Position numbers and translations under genes: made by a program
Assembly (NCBI RefSeq): GCF_000702945.1
Contig: NZ_JNLE01000003.1
Coordinates: 3,457,501 to 3,521,500, forward strand
Reading direction: 5' to 3'
From: Clostridium sp. KNHs205
Lineage (GTDB): Bacteria > Bacillota > Clostridia > Lachnospirales > Lachnospiraceae
Length of the DNA stretch: 64,000 bases
The notes under the pieces: model-generated
What the model was told of the DNA's origin: nothing
The model's input: the letters and a program-made list of their open reading frames with translations, nothing else
Databases searched by the model: none
In this document: piece by piece, positions 38,603 to 47,527 of the stretch
How the letters are laid out: each line of letters starts with the position of its first letter
Numbering within the stretch: position 1 is the stretch's first letter

Positions 38603-38976
38603 TATCGTAATCCGTTTTTGGGAAGGTTTATTAATGAGGACAGCTATGAGGGACAGGTAAATAATCCACTTTCTTTGAATGTCTATTCCTAAGGCTATAA
38701 TAACGCCATAGGATAGATTGACAGCAGCGGCAAAATCCGGGTAGAAACCATAGCAGATATCTTCAGTATTGCAGAGTATATTGATTCTTTAGCTGGATTT
38801 ATAGAGAAAAGATGGAGAGATACAAAAGTAATAACAGCTTATACCAAAAGATATCTGGAATTAGCCATACCAGCGGTTGAAATGACAAAAAGTCAGTTTA
38901 CTCAATTGCAGCAGACAATCAAGTATGCTTCCAGCCTGGATAGTCCAGTGGACATTATACTAGAATTATTAAATAG
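38603..38976 (+). pseudogene. RHS core plus toxin remnant
   Basis: The frame encodes GRFINEDSYEGQVNNPLSLN, then in-frame stops (VYS*GYNNAIG*IDSSG), then jumps from the RHS core to the middle of the toxin domain (EYIDSLAGFIEKRWRD) and runs to the toxin tail. One base is missing near the end relative to the other copies, which shifts the frame at the last residues. It is a decayed, internally deleted copy of the RHS C-terminus. Confidence 0.85.
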
Positions 38977-38988
38977 GAGTGGTATAGC

Positions 38989-39438
38989 ATGGAATATCTT
39001 TATAGAAAATTGTCGATTTATGCAGACCCTGATGATAATTTAATTATTTTTCCAACAGGTCTTTCATTAAAATGGGAAGTAACAGTTATTTTGGATTTGC
39101 CGGTTCAACTATTAAATCCATATACGGATGAAGAATTAGAAAAAGCAATCTATCAATCAATGGATCAGTGTTTTAGCATCGTGCCAGATGATGAAAATAA
39201 AACAACTCCAATTGAAAAGTTTTTAAATATAAAAGGATATTCCAGGGCAGTAAAAGAAAGGAGGCTTATTTTTTTCTTTTGGAATGTTGATGAAGGATAT
39301 AGAATAACACCTACGAAAAAAGAATCTCGACAAGGATATTGTTCTATGGTGGATAAAGCAATCCGATTGGGATTGAATCCAAAAGAAGGAGAAATTGCAA
39401 AAGCAATAAGGGAAGCAATGAAGTTATCAACACTTTAA
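38989..39438 (+). CDS. Putative immunity protein 4 (mosaic paralogue)
   Basis: The protein has 149 residues. The first two thirds follow copy 2 (YRKLSIYADPDDN, TPIEKFLNIKGYSRAVKERR, LIFFFWNVDEGY), and the last third is nearly identical to copy 3 (RITPTKKESRQGYCSMVDKA). The switch lies at about 39280-39302, inside a stretch identical in all copies. AGGAGTG precedes ATG 38989. Confidence 0.7.
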   Translation: MEYLYRKLSIYADPDDNLIIFPTGLSLKWEVTVILDLPVQLLNPYTDEELEKAIYQSMDQCFSIVPDDENKTTPIEKFLNIKGYSRAVKERRLIFFFWNVDEGYRITPTKKESRQGYCSMVDKAIRLGLNPKEGEIAKAIREAMKLSTL

Positions 39439-39462
39439 TACTGAATAGACATGTAGGATAAT

Positions 39463-39497
39463 CTGAAAAGAGGGTATTCATTCTACCCTCTTTTCAG
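39463..39497 (+). terminator. Terminator after immunity gene 4
   Basis: A perfect 14-bp stem (39463-39476 with 39484-39497), a copy of the hairpin after immunity genes 2 and 3. Confidence 0.7.
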
Positions 39498-39593
39498 AGA
39501 TGATTGTAAGCCCGTTATTATAATTACCAGAAGGGATAAATTGATGAAAAGTCGGATCTATACTATATCTGTACTATCTGAGGGCAAAAAAGG

Positions 39594-39817
39594 TATCGTA
39601 ATCCGTTTTTGGAAAGGTTTATTAACGAGGACAGCTATGAGGGACAGGTAAATAATCCACTTTCTTTGAATGTCTATTCCTAAGGCTATAATAACGCCAT
39701 AGGATAGATTGACAGCAGCGGCAATATCTGGGTAGAAACCATAGCAGATATCTTCAGTATTGCATGGAGCTTCAGTGATTTTGAACGCGTTTGACAGAGG
39801 TTATGCTATCGAAAAAA
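39594..39817 (+). pseudogene. Terminal RHS core remnant
   Basis: The same RHS core piece as at 38603 (FINEDSYEGQVNNPLSLN with the same two in-frame stops), continuing as VETIADIFSIAWSFSDFE and then, after a deletion and frameshift, AFDRGYAIEK from the start of the toxin domain. It marks the right edge of the toxin island next to the minus-strand membrane protein gene. Confidence 0.8.
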
Positions 39818-39837
39818 TAAGTAGCCTAAAGGCACGT

Positions 39838-40566
39838 TTATTTTAGCAGAAGGGATATTGCATGAAATACAAGAAATAATCCAATAGCACCGACAACAGT
39901 TGGAGCCAAAATATTGGAGCATTTAGTTATCTGCTTTTTGATAAGAGTATAAAGTAAGTCAAACTTATCCTGTGCTTTTACATATACAAAATATAAGGCC
40001 ATTAACGGAGACATATAAATTAAATTATATACAACCAGTAAGATGGTTACTTCCAGGAGAGATACCGGGTTACTGAACAAAATAGCCAGAAAAGCAAAAT
40101 AAGGCAGAGCAGTTGTTAATTCTGATATTGTAGCTCCAACACCTAAAGCAATCAGAGCGAGAGGAGACACGGATTTAATTTTACTTGCGGCTTCCTCTTC
40201 GTCGTGGTCAGTTGCTTCACCTGATTGTATCAATCTGATTTGCTTTTTTAAAGAATCGATCTTTGCATTTTGAAGGATATAGCAAACACCAATAAGAAAA
40301 GCAATCCCAAGAAGCAGTTCCAGAGTAAATACGGTTCTTCCGTGTCTGTCAATCAGTTTATTAAAATAATCGCCTATTAATGAGATAAATCCATAATAAG
40401 CAAGATAGCCGCTGGCAAGGTTTACTACACCCGTTGGTATAATGAAATACCAGATGTGTTTTGGTTTTTTAACCATACCCTGAAGCACAAATTGCTGGGT
40501 TATGGCAATGGGATTCAGACTGTCTACTGCACTTGTAATAATCGTTGAAATTAATAATCCCCACAT
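39838..40566 (-). CDS. Six-helix membrane protein (GAP/LysE-like) under a ykkC-class riboswitch
   Basis: The protein has 242 residues and about six membrane spans, with a charged cytoplasmic loop at about residues 105-130 (IRLIQSGEATDHDEEEAASK). The N-terminal TIITSAVDSLNPIAITQQF and central LGVGATISELTTALPYFAFL resemble GAP/Sap and LysE-superfamily exporters, an assignment of moderate confidence. GGAGG lies eight bases before ATG 40566. The leader is a ykkC-type RNA with a terminator, so the protein probably exports or handles the RNA ligand, most likely guanidine. Confidence 0.75.
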   Translation of the reverse strand: MWGLLISTIITSAVDSLNPIAITQQFVLQGMVKKPKHIWYFIIPTGVVNLASGYLAYYGFISLIGDYFNKLIDRHGRTVFTLELLLGIAFLIGVCYILQNAKIDSLKKQIRLIQSGEATDHDEEEAASKIKSVSPLALIALGVGATISELTTALPYFAFLAILFSNPVSLLEVTILLVVYNLIYMSPLMALYFVYVKAQDKFDLLYTLIKKQITKCSNILAPTVVGAIGLFLVFHAISLLLK

Positions 40567-40590
40567 TATGTTTTCCTCCTTCTTTGAGAC

Positions 40591-40712
40591 AAAAAAATAG
40601 CCTGAGAGTATTTTATAACTCCCAGGCTTTTATCCTTCCGTGTACACAAATAATATTTTGTGCGTTTTCTCTTGGACCAGACTAATAATGAATTATTACG
40701 GAACCCTAGAAA
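40591..40712 (-). ncRNA. ykkC-class riboswitch (guanidine-I likely) with terminator platform
   Basis: On the minus strand the conserved blocks appear in order: CTAGGGTTCCG (about 40709), CTGGTCCAAGAGAAAAC, ACACGGAAGGATAAAAGCC and CTGGGAG (to 40619). These are the hallmarks of the ykkC aptamer. AGCCTGGGAGT (40628-40618) also pairs with ACTCTCAGGCT (40609-40599), followed by a T-run, giving an intrinsic terminator that competes with the aptamer. Ligand binding should free the transcript to continue. Subtype 1 binds guanidine; other subtypes bind ppGpp, PRPP or ADP, and the subtype here is inferred. Confidence 0.88.
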
Positions 40713-40744
40713 ACAATTTAATATTTATTCAAATGTTCGACACT

Positions 40745-40773
40745 ATGTTATCAAAAAGTATAAGTAATGTCAA
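40745..40773 (-). promoter_or_regulatory. Promoter of the riboswitch-controlled gene
   Basis: On the minus strand a perfect TTGACA (40773-40768), a 17-base spacer and TAACAT (40750-40745) lie about 35 bases before the aptamer. Confidence 0.75.
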
Positions 40774-40967
40774 TGAAAATCAAGAATAATATATGGAAGA
40801 AAGTAAACAGCTATTGAACAACCTATTTATTCATGAAAGAGTCGTAGGTTATTAGCTTATTAAATGATAAAAAAGAAGTTTTGTTGTCTCTGATTAATTG
40901 CATACAAATAACCTATAGTTTAAAGGATGGGGTATTAAGCTTTGTGTTTAAAACACTCTGAAATAAT

Positions 40968-42470
40968 CTATTTATTCAGCGTTACTGTATGAATACCAAG
41001 GAGCTTACCAATTTTATCGAATAAACTGCCGTTATGACCTATACTCATTGCAAAATGGTGGGTTGGAGCTTCTAAAAACCATTCTTCCATATAAGCATCC
41101 GGATCTTTTTTGAACTTCACCGGAGTCTGTGTATTGCCAATGGTCATAATTTTACCATTTACGCTTTCTGCTTCTGTAATAATAAATTTTAATTTTCCGT
41201 CTATGGTCTGAGTACAGGCAAGATTGGTTATTTCACCGGTCTTAACTTTTGCTTCAACGGATACACCGGTGCCTTGCTTGCCGTGATAAACACCTAAACC
41301 ACGAAGAAGAGGTTTACCTTCGGCAATTGCCAGATGAAAGGGTCCGTCATGGCCTAAGAGAATGGTTCCCTCTTCGTAGTCTGTTACGACAATTTCACAA
41401 AAGCTGCCGCCTTTTCCTGCCATATCGCATATTTTCATGGCAATACAGGTCTTAAGATCACCTTCACCTGCACAAGGGATTCCTTTGGCAGTTAATAAAG
41501 AATGACCAACAATAAATCCTCCCTGCAAAGCTTCATAATCATTACCCGGGGCGCCATGGTAATAATAGGCAAGACCATCCAGGTTATGTTTCTTTATCAG
41601 CCGTTCCTGAGCGGCTGCAACTTTTGCAGACCAGAAAAGCTGTTCTTTTGTGGGTTTCTTTGCCATAGGATCTGCTGATATATCATCAGTGATAATAAAA
41701 AAATCCGCTATCTCTCTTTCTTTTTGCAGAATTTCCTCCTGGGTCACCTGGTCTGACATTTCTTTTAAATCACACATTTCCAGAAGTTCAATATGTATGC
41801 CGGTCTGACTCTGCAGCATGGTAAAATCACTGTATAAGTCTAACATACCGCTGTAGTTATTTCCGAGAAAACCAAAACGGGAGTAGGAGAGACCGCTTTT
41901 CACACCAGCTGCACATACCCATTCTTCTATTTCCTTCCAGGCTTTAACAGCCTCTGGTCTTTGGATGGTTACTTCATTCGTCAGCGAGATTTTCGGTGTC
42001 TCAGTAAGACCCAGCAAACCGTTTATAATGCTGAATCTGATATCAGAGCGGTGAAAGGCATTGGACAATTCCGGTACCGGGCAGGCACCGCAAAAGGCTA
42101 GCCACTCCCCGGTGGTAGTCTTTTCATAGTTGATTTGAGCTGCAGGCTGAAGATTTAGAATTATTGTTAATGCCTTACATATCCTGTGAACTGGAAGTAC
42201 AGAGGCACTGGTTACATAGGTCCCGGAATGAGCAAAGATCAGATCCACCTGATGGCTGTTAAAATATTCACCGGCTTTTACCCCTTCTTCCTCACAATCT
42301 ACCAAACCATAGAAGAAAACTTCAGCATTCATAGCTTTAATTTTCTCGGAAATAAATTCACCGTATCCTGTAATTCTTTCTCTTAGACCTTCAAACTGAG
42401 CCCAGTAGGTTTTTAATCCCATAGTGTAGATACCTATACGGGGTTTTTTTGTCTCTTTTATTTTTCTCAT
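40968..42470 (-). CDS. L-fucose/L-arabinose isomerase family protein
   Basis: The protein has 500 residues. The N-terminus RIGIYTMGLKTYWAQFEGL and blocks such as DLIFAHSGTYVTSASVLPV, GACPVPELSNAFHRSDI and the C-terminal TPVKFKKDPDAYMEEWF match the fucose-isomerase-related group of sugar isomerases, which interconvert aldoses and ketoses with Mn2+. AAGGAGA supports ATG 42470; an upstream extension in the same frame only reads through a tandem repeat. The exact sugar is uncertain. With the downstream aldolase and microcompartment, L-fucose to L-fuculose is plausible. Confidence 0.75.
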   Translation of the reverse strand: MRKIKETKKPRIGIYTMGLKTYWAQFEGLRERITGYGEFISEKIKAMNAEVFFYGLVDCEEEGVKAGEYFNSHQVDLIFAHSGTYVTSASVLPVHRICKALTIILNLQPAAQINYEKTTTGEWLAFCGACPVPELSNAFHRSDIRFSIINGLLGLTETPKISLTNEVTIQRPEAVKAWKEIEEWVCAAGVKSGLSYSRFGFLGNNYSGMLDLYSDFTMLQSQTGIHIELLEMCDLKEMSDQVTQEEILQKEREIADFFIITDDISADPMAKKPTKEQLFWSAKVAAAQERLIKKHNLDGLAYYYHGAPGNDYEALQGGFIVGHSLLTAKGIPCAGEGDLKTCIAMKICDMAGKGGSFCEIVVTDYEEGTILLGHDGPFHLAIAEGKPLLRGLGVYHGKQGTGVSVEAKVKTGEITNLACTQTIDGKLKFIITEAESVNGKIMTIGNTQTPVKFKKDPDAYMEEWFLEAPTHHFAMSIGHNGSLFDKIGKLLGIHTVTLNK

Positions 42471-42493
42471 TAAAAATCTCCTTTCACTTTTTG

Positions 42494-42621
42494 TTTGCAG
42501 CGACAGCATTTGCAGCGATAGCATTTGCTGTGATATCATTTGCTGTGATAGCATTTGCTGCGATTACATTTGCTGTGGTTACATTTGCTGTGATAACATT
42601 TTACTGTGATAATAATTGCGG
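42494..42621. repeat. 15-base tandem repeat (about eight units) in the isomerase leader
   Basis: Units follow the pattern CATTTGCTGTGATAG, with drift in the last four bases; phase is exact over about seven units and degenerates at 42600-42621. The array lies between the probable promoter and the ribosome site of the isomerase gene on the minus strand. Each unit gives AAATG on that strand. The rest of 42471-42813 holds no gene and no confident promoter. Confidence 0.85.
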
Positions 42622-42813
42622 TATATTGTATATGGGTAATAGCTTTACAATGTGATTATATATCGATATAATGATAATAACATTAGAATATATTGTTCAA
42701 TAATAGCATTATCTTGGTGTTTTGAAATCTTCTGGATTTTAATACACTGCAAGCAGGCATTTCACATGCATTAAATTTTTATTATTTCATAAAAATCAGA
42801 AAGAGTTCAGAAA

Positions 42814-43689
42814 ATGAAAATATCAAAATATCATGAAAGTTTAAATATGACCTGGTCTGCTGATTCTGTGAGGCTTATTCTAACACCTGGCCAGACAGCG
42901 AAATCAATCTACTACTATGTGCAGGAAACGGGATATTTTAAGACTACACACCCTTATTTTACAGAGCGGGCCAACTTAAATTCCTTTCTGATTATCTATA
43001 CCATATCTGGAAAGGGGCTGTTAAAATACGAAAATGCTGCTTACAGCCTGACAGAAGGTAGCTGCATGTTTATTAATTGCATGAATCCCCATAGCTATGA
43101 AGCGGTAAGAGAGGGGGAATGGGAATTTTTATGGCTGCATTTTAATGGCAACAATGCTTTGGGATATTATGAAGAATATGTAAAAGAGAATTTCACTATT
43201 TTAGAGATACAGGATAAATTTTTAGTTGAAAGTACTATTAGAAGAATAATAGCTGTTAATCAGAAGAAGCTTCCATCAGCAGAAATCCTGACTTCGAACT
43301 TAATTGTTAACCTCCTTACCGAAATACTGATCCAGAAGAACAGCCACAATGCGGTTTCCATTCTGGTTCCTGACCATGTAAAAGAGACTATGAAATATAT
43401 CGATAAGAATTTCACGGAAAATCTGTCTCTTGAGAAACTTGCCGCAAAAGTTAATATCAGCAAGTTCTATCTTGCAAAGGAGTTCAAGTACCATACGGGA
43501 ATAACAGTAAATGAATACCTTATTTCTGCCAGATTAACCTATGCGAAGGAATTGTTGAAATACTCAGATTATACGATTAATGAAATAACTTATATAACCG
43601 GAATGAATCATGTAAGCCATTTCATTCATTTGTTTAAAGACCGTGAAAATATGACACCCCTTCAATTCCGAAAGGAGTGGAAGGGGTGA
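42814..43689 (+). CDS. AraC-family regulator divergent from the isomerase
   Basis: The protein has 291 residues: an N-terminal cupin (FLIIYTISGKGLLKYENAAY, WLHFNGNNALGYYEEY) and a C-terminal double helix-turn-helix (LSLEKLAAKVNISKFYLAKEF; INEITYITGMNHVSHFIHLF; ending TPLQFRKEWKG). A ribosome site is weak (AAAGAG). It shares the upstream region with the isomerase gene at 42470 and probably controls it in response to a sugar. Confidence 0.88.
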   Translation: MKISKYHESLNMTWSADSVRLILTPGQTAKSIYYYVQETGYFKTTHPYFTERANLNSFLIIYTISGKGLLKYENAAYSLTEGSCMFINCMNPHSYEAVREGEWEFLWLHFNGNNALGYYEEYVKENFTILEIQDKFLVESTIRRIIAVNQKKLPSAEILTSNLIVNLLTEILIQKNSHNAVSILVPDHVKETMKYIDKNFTENLSLEKLAAKVNISKFYLAKEFKYHTGITVNEYLISARLTYAKELLKYSDYTINEITYITGMNHVSHFIHLFKDRENMTPLQFRKEWKG

Positions 43690-43741
43690 AAGGGGAATCC
43701 CAGTTCTTTGATAATACCTGTGATATTTAGACTTAAATTTA

Positions 43742-45562
43742 TTAGCTCTCCTTTCTGATAGCAGGTATGCGGATTTCTATTTCTGTATATTCACCTAGTC
43801 TGCTTCGATAGGATAAACCGAAATTCGTATCATAGAACAACTGAAGCCGATTATGCGTATTGACAATTCCCACACCACTGCCGGAAGAACTCTTGATTTT
43901 ACCGGCTAATAGGTCTTGTATCTTGTCTTCCGAGATACCAATACCATCATCAGAGATGAGAAATACCAGGATATCCGCCTCCAGCCATCCGGTTATGACA
44001 ATATTTCCTTCTTTGGACTCTTTGCCGAAAATACCATGTTGAATGGCATTTTCCACCACCGGCTGAAAGATAATCTTAGGTATGGTGTAATCCAGAATGT
44101 TATCCGGAATGTCAGCGGTATAATGAATTTTATTGTTATACCGCATATTTTGAAGCTTGATGTAAAGAGAAACATGCTCCAGCTCCTCTTCAATTGTAAC
44201 AACAATATTACCTTTGCTTAAAGTCATTTTATAGAACTTGGAAAGTGCAAGGATAGCAGCAGATACTTCTTCGTTCTCCCCTTTTTTAGATAACCAGTTT
44301 ATCATATCCAGAGTATTGTATAAGAAATGGGGATTAATTTGTGCCTGCAATGCTTTGAATTCCGCAGTTCTTAATTCACTGGCAGTTCTTACTTGTTCTT
44401 CGGACAGATGGGTTATTTCTGTGACCATATAATTATAGGTTTCTATTAAATCTCCGATTTCATCATGTTCCGTAGGGCTGTCTAAGGGAGTGGGTTTGCC
44501 TGTTTTTACAGATCTCATCTTATCAATGACAGATGAAATACGGCCCACAATGGAGTTGGACAGGGAGAGTGAAACAATACAGGCAAATACCAATATAGCT
44601 ACATAAGCGGTTAGAAACTCCAAAATCAGAAGCTTATTCTCTGACCAGATACTGTTTATTGGTATTACGGACAGCATATACCAGCCGGCTCCGCTAATCT
44701 CTCTATAGGAAATATAACATCGCTCCGAGGAAAAATACTTGGTTACAAATTTATTGGTATCCGGTACTAAAGGGGGGATATCTTCGTAATATACCAGATA
44801 TTTTCCCACAAGATTAACATCGGAAGAGGCTACCAGTGCATCCCGTTCGTTTACGATATACTTTGCGCTTTCTGAAAGAGTGGTATATTCCTTTAACATA
44901 GAATTTATATAGGATTTGTTTAAATAAACACTGACGTAGGCAGCCTCCTGCTGTTCGTTATTTACCAATTTACGGACTAAGGAAATTTGCCCTGATTTTG
45001 CTTCTTCTTCGCTGGTTAGATAGAGGGAAGGGCAGAAGAGGAGCCGCTTACTGGTACTGGCAAAGATTCCGTGCCAGTAGGAATTTTGAATTTTGCTTAT
45101 GGGTTTTATAATATCCCCGCTAAGTTTAGGATTATCATAAATATCTTCATAAGGGGTACTGAGATATATTTTGATATCAGTTACCTTAATTCCATCTATC
45201 AGGGAATTTACATACTGGGTAAAGGAGAGGATTTCGTTATAATATTTCGAATTATCTTTCAGATTAACGTCCTCCCTGTTATAGGTCAACAGTTTTGTAA
45301 AGGTATCATTGCTTACGATCTCATTGGAAACATTCCTCACATCTTCAATGGTGTTTTCGATATTATTAGCAGTTTCTCTGGCAAGACTTAATTCTGTATC
45401 TTTGGTATTTGCCACGATAATCGAAAAAAGCTGACTGTAAAACAGCGCAGAAATAATTAATATAGGAGCCAGTATTAAAATAAGGTGGGAAATCAAAAGC
45501 TTATGGTTTAATTTCATATCGGTGGAATAATAACGAAGTACTTTCTTAAGACCTTTTATCAT
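43742..45562 (-). CDS. YesM-type sensor histidine kinase
   Basis: The protein has 606 residues. Two membrane spans (about residues 25-45 and 300-325) enclose a large extracellular Cache-like sensor, followed by HAMP, then a His_kinase domain with QINPHFLYNTLDMINWL (phosphorylated His) and an ATPase domain with QPVVENAIQHGIFG, DDGIGI and GVGIVNTHNRLQLFY. Its start overlaps the stop of the response regulator by four bases. Such kinases sense sugars, often through a binding protein. Confidence 0.9.
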   Translation of the reverse strand: MIKGLKKVLRYYSTDMKLNHKLLISHLILILAPILIISALFYSQLFSIIVANTKDTELSLARETANNIENTIEDVRNVSNEIVSNDTFTKLLTYNREDVNLKDNSKYYNEILSFTQYVNSLIDGIKVTDIKIYLSTPYEDIYDNPKLSGDIIKPISKIQNSYWHGIFASTSKRLLFCPSLYLTSEEEAKSGQISLVRKLVNNEQQEAAYVSVYLNKSYINSMLKEYTTLSESAKYIVNERDALVASSDVNLVGKYLVYYEDIPPLVPDTNKFVTKYFSSERCYISYREISGAGWYMLSVIPINSIWSENKLLILEFLTAYVAILVFACIVSLSLSNSIVGRISSVIDKMRSVKTGKPTPLDSPTEHDEIGDLIETYNYMVTEITHLSEEQVRTASELRTAEFKALQAQINPHFLYNTLDMINWLSKKGENEEVSAAILALSKFYKMTLSKGNIVVTIEEELEHVSLYIKLQNMRYNNKIHYTADIPDNILDYTIPKIIFQPVVENAIQHGIFGKESKEGNIVITGWLEADILVFLISDDGIGISEDKIQDLLAGKIKSSSGSGVGIVNTHNRLQLFYDTNFGLSYRSRLGEYTEIEIRIPAIRKES

Positions 45563-47109
45563 CTTCCAAACCGCTCCCTGTATTCTGATGGAGATAGCTC
45601 CACGATTTTCTTGAATGTCTTACTGAAATAATTCCCGTCACTGTATCCAGTCTTTATTGATATGTCGGATATTTTATATTTGGGATCTCTTAACATATCT
45701 TTTGCTTTTTCTATTCTGAATTCTGTAAGGTACTGGTTTAATGTCTTGCCGGTTTCGTTTTTGAACAAAGTACATACATAGGTGGAGGACAGATAGACGT
45801 GTTCGCTGATATCTTTTACGGACAGATTTTCATTATTATAATGTTTACTGATAAATTCTTTTATGGTATGAACAGTGGGATTTTCCTCCTGACTGCTATC
45901 TGCCGCTGCAAAAAGAAGATGTATTTTATCAGTGAGTAATTCATGAAGTTCGATTAAGTTCTTGTCTCTGGATATAAAGTCCAGAACAGCAACACTGTCG
46001 CTTTCATAGAAATCAGGAATATGGAGCTTGGAGGCAGTTTGTATCAGAGTGGCAAAGAGCTTATAGTACATGTCCTTTGCAATACCAGGCAGGATATGCT
46101 GACTGTTCCTGTATTGGCGGTAAATACCTTCTACAGCCTGTATGGCGCTTTCTTCCTTTAACTGCTGCAAGGCTTCACAGAATTTGGTATAAAGAGACTG
46201 ATCCAAAGCTCTCTGTGCAGTATTTATCTCTTGTCCTATAATGCTGTTATATTCATAGAAGAAAGAACTCTGCAGCAGAGCAACAGCCTGGTTGTATGAC
46301 TCATATACGTTTTTAAGTCCCCTTACCGTTTTGCCGACAGCAATATAGAAATGAAAATCTTTTTTGAGGTATCCTGCTAAATGGCTGCAAATATATGAGA
46401 TGGAAGCTTCTATGGATTTATTTGCAAAAAAATGAACAATAATATACTCATCATTTTTAATGGCAGGAATGTGGTTTAACTTATAAAAGTCAGATAATTC
46501 CTTTAGTTTGGCGTAAAGATCGTTGGCCTGCTGGTCGGAGATATTTGAAACAGGTGACTTTAAAGTAATGATTAAAGTGGTAAATTCAACACCTGGCTTT
46601 ATTTCGTAACCTAACTCCTCAAACTGTTTTGTATATTCCGGCAGGTTTTCTTTTGAAACCGGGTAGATAATCTTAAGACCTAATTTACCTTTGAAATATT
46701 TACTGTGATAATCTGCACGTATCAGATTGTTGTATGTAACAGCCTGTTCCTCAAGAGCGCTTTGAATAGAACTTTCTATTTCTGAAGCATCGATAGGTTT
46801 TTCTACATAACTTACAGCTTTTAGCTTAATTGCCTCTTTTAAGTACTCCTTATCAGAGTAACCGCTCATAAAGATAATACTGGAGGCCGGCAGAAGCTTA
46901 TGCAGCTCCCGTGCCATATCTATACCGTTCATCCGCGGCATCCTGACATCACTTAAGATGATATCGGGATTATAAAGCCTGGCCATTTCTAAACCGTGGT
47001 AGCCGTCATCTGCCTCATAAATCTCATCTATACCTAATCTGTCCCAATCGATGTTAGAAATAATACCTTCCCTGGTAAGAACCTCATCGTCCACGATCAG
47101 TATTTTCAT
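45559..47109 (-). CDS. YesN-type response regulator with AraC output domain
   Basis: The protein has 516 residues. The receiver domain shows ILIVDDEVLTREGI, phosphoacceptor Asp54 in DIILSDVRMPRMNG and KPIDASE; a central region of about 270 residues follows, and the C-terminal 100 residues are an AraC helix-turn-helix (LSVKDISEHVYLSSTYVCTLF ... ELSPSEYRERFGR). It is divergent from the CUT2 sugar transporter operon at 47528 and is its likely regulator. Confidence 0.9.
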   Translation of the reverse strand: MKILIVDDEVLTREGIISNIDWDRLGIDEIYEADDGYHGLEMARLYNPDIILSDVRMPRMNGIDMARELHKLLPASSIIFMSGYSDKEYLKEAIKLKAVSYVEKPIDASEIESSIQSALEEQAVTYNNLIRADYHSKYFKGKLGLKIIYPVSKENLPEYTKQFEELGYEIKPGVEFTTLIITLKSPVSNISDQQANDLYAKLKELSDFYKLNHIPAIKNDEYIIVHFFANKSIEASISYICSHLAGYLKKDFHFYIAVGKTVRGLKNVYESYNQAVALLQSSFFYEYNSIIGQEINTAQRALDQSLYTKFCEALQQLKEESAIQAVEGIYRQYRNSQHILPGIAKDMYYKLFATLIQTASKLHIPDFYESDSVAVLDFISRDKNLIELHELLTDKIHLLFAAADSSQEENPTVHTIKEFISKHYNNENLSVKDISEHVYLSSTYVCTLFKNETGKTLNQYLTEFRIEKAKDMLRDPKYKISDISIKTGYSDGNYFSKTFKKIVELSPSEYRERFGR

Positions 47110-47527
47110 GTAAACCAGCCTTTCTGTTGATTACCCCATAGAAACATATATTATATTTTTTAATTAACACTAGCTCTCACTGCATGCCAGCAACTTTATA
47201 TCAGCACACTGGACTATAGTTGAATTGTAACAAAATTAATGGCATATTGCAATAAAACAGACCTGGAAAAAGTTGTTTTGTGTTGTATGTGTAGAAAGAA
47301 ATAAGAACAATGAAAGTAAAATACCACAAATATGTTCATAAAACCATAAAAAATTTGAAAGACAGTAAGATAATACCCAAATCAAAATATTTTACCATAG
47401 GCTTTAGGACTATTGGAGGATATGATGAATGTATAGAAGTTAAGTATCAGCTAAATATGACGGTAACAGAGTTTGTGTTATGAAATCACAGACGGAGCAT
47501 TCTGTCATAGGGGAAGGAGAAATGAAC
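47110..47527. other. Divergent intergenic region before the CUT2 transporter
   Basis: This 418-base AT-rich region separates the two-component genes from the transporter. A tiny frame with a good ribosome site (GGAGG, ATG 47422, MMNV then stop) is visible. I find no confident promoter or inverted repeat; binding sites of the AraC-type regulator are expected here. Confidence 0.4.

Larger units (their letters stand above)
38290..39764 (+). repeat. Direct duplication, 484 bases, offset 991
   Basis: The segment 38290-38773 (3' third of immunity gene 3, terminator, RHS remnant) recurs almost unchanged at 39281-39764 (3' third of immunity gene 4, terminator, RHS remnant). The constant offset of 991 bases shows one tandem duplication event, recent enough that few differences have arisen. 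Confidence 0.85.

Noticed and set aside
42471..42554. Repeat-rich N-terminal extension (LSQQM/LSLQM) of the isomerase-like protein
   Set aside because: It is only the 15-base tandem repeat read in frame; the ribosome site and family start point to 42470.
47415..47436. Four-codon frame with a strong ribosome site before the CUT2 operon
   Set aside because: Too short and too far (over 90 bases) from the transporter start to claim coupling; noted only in the region description.
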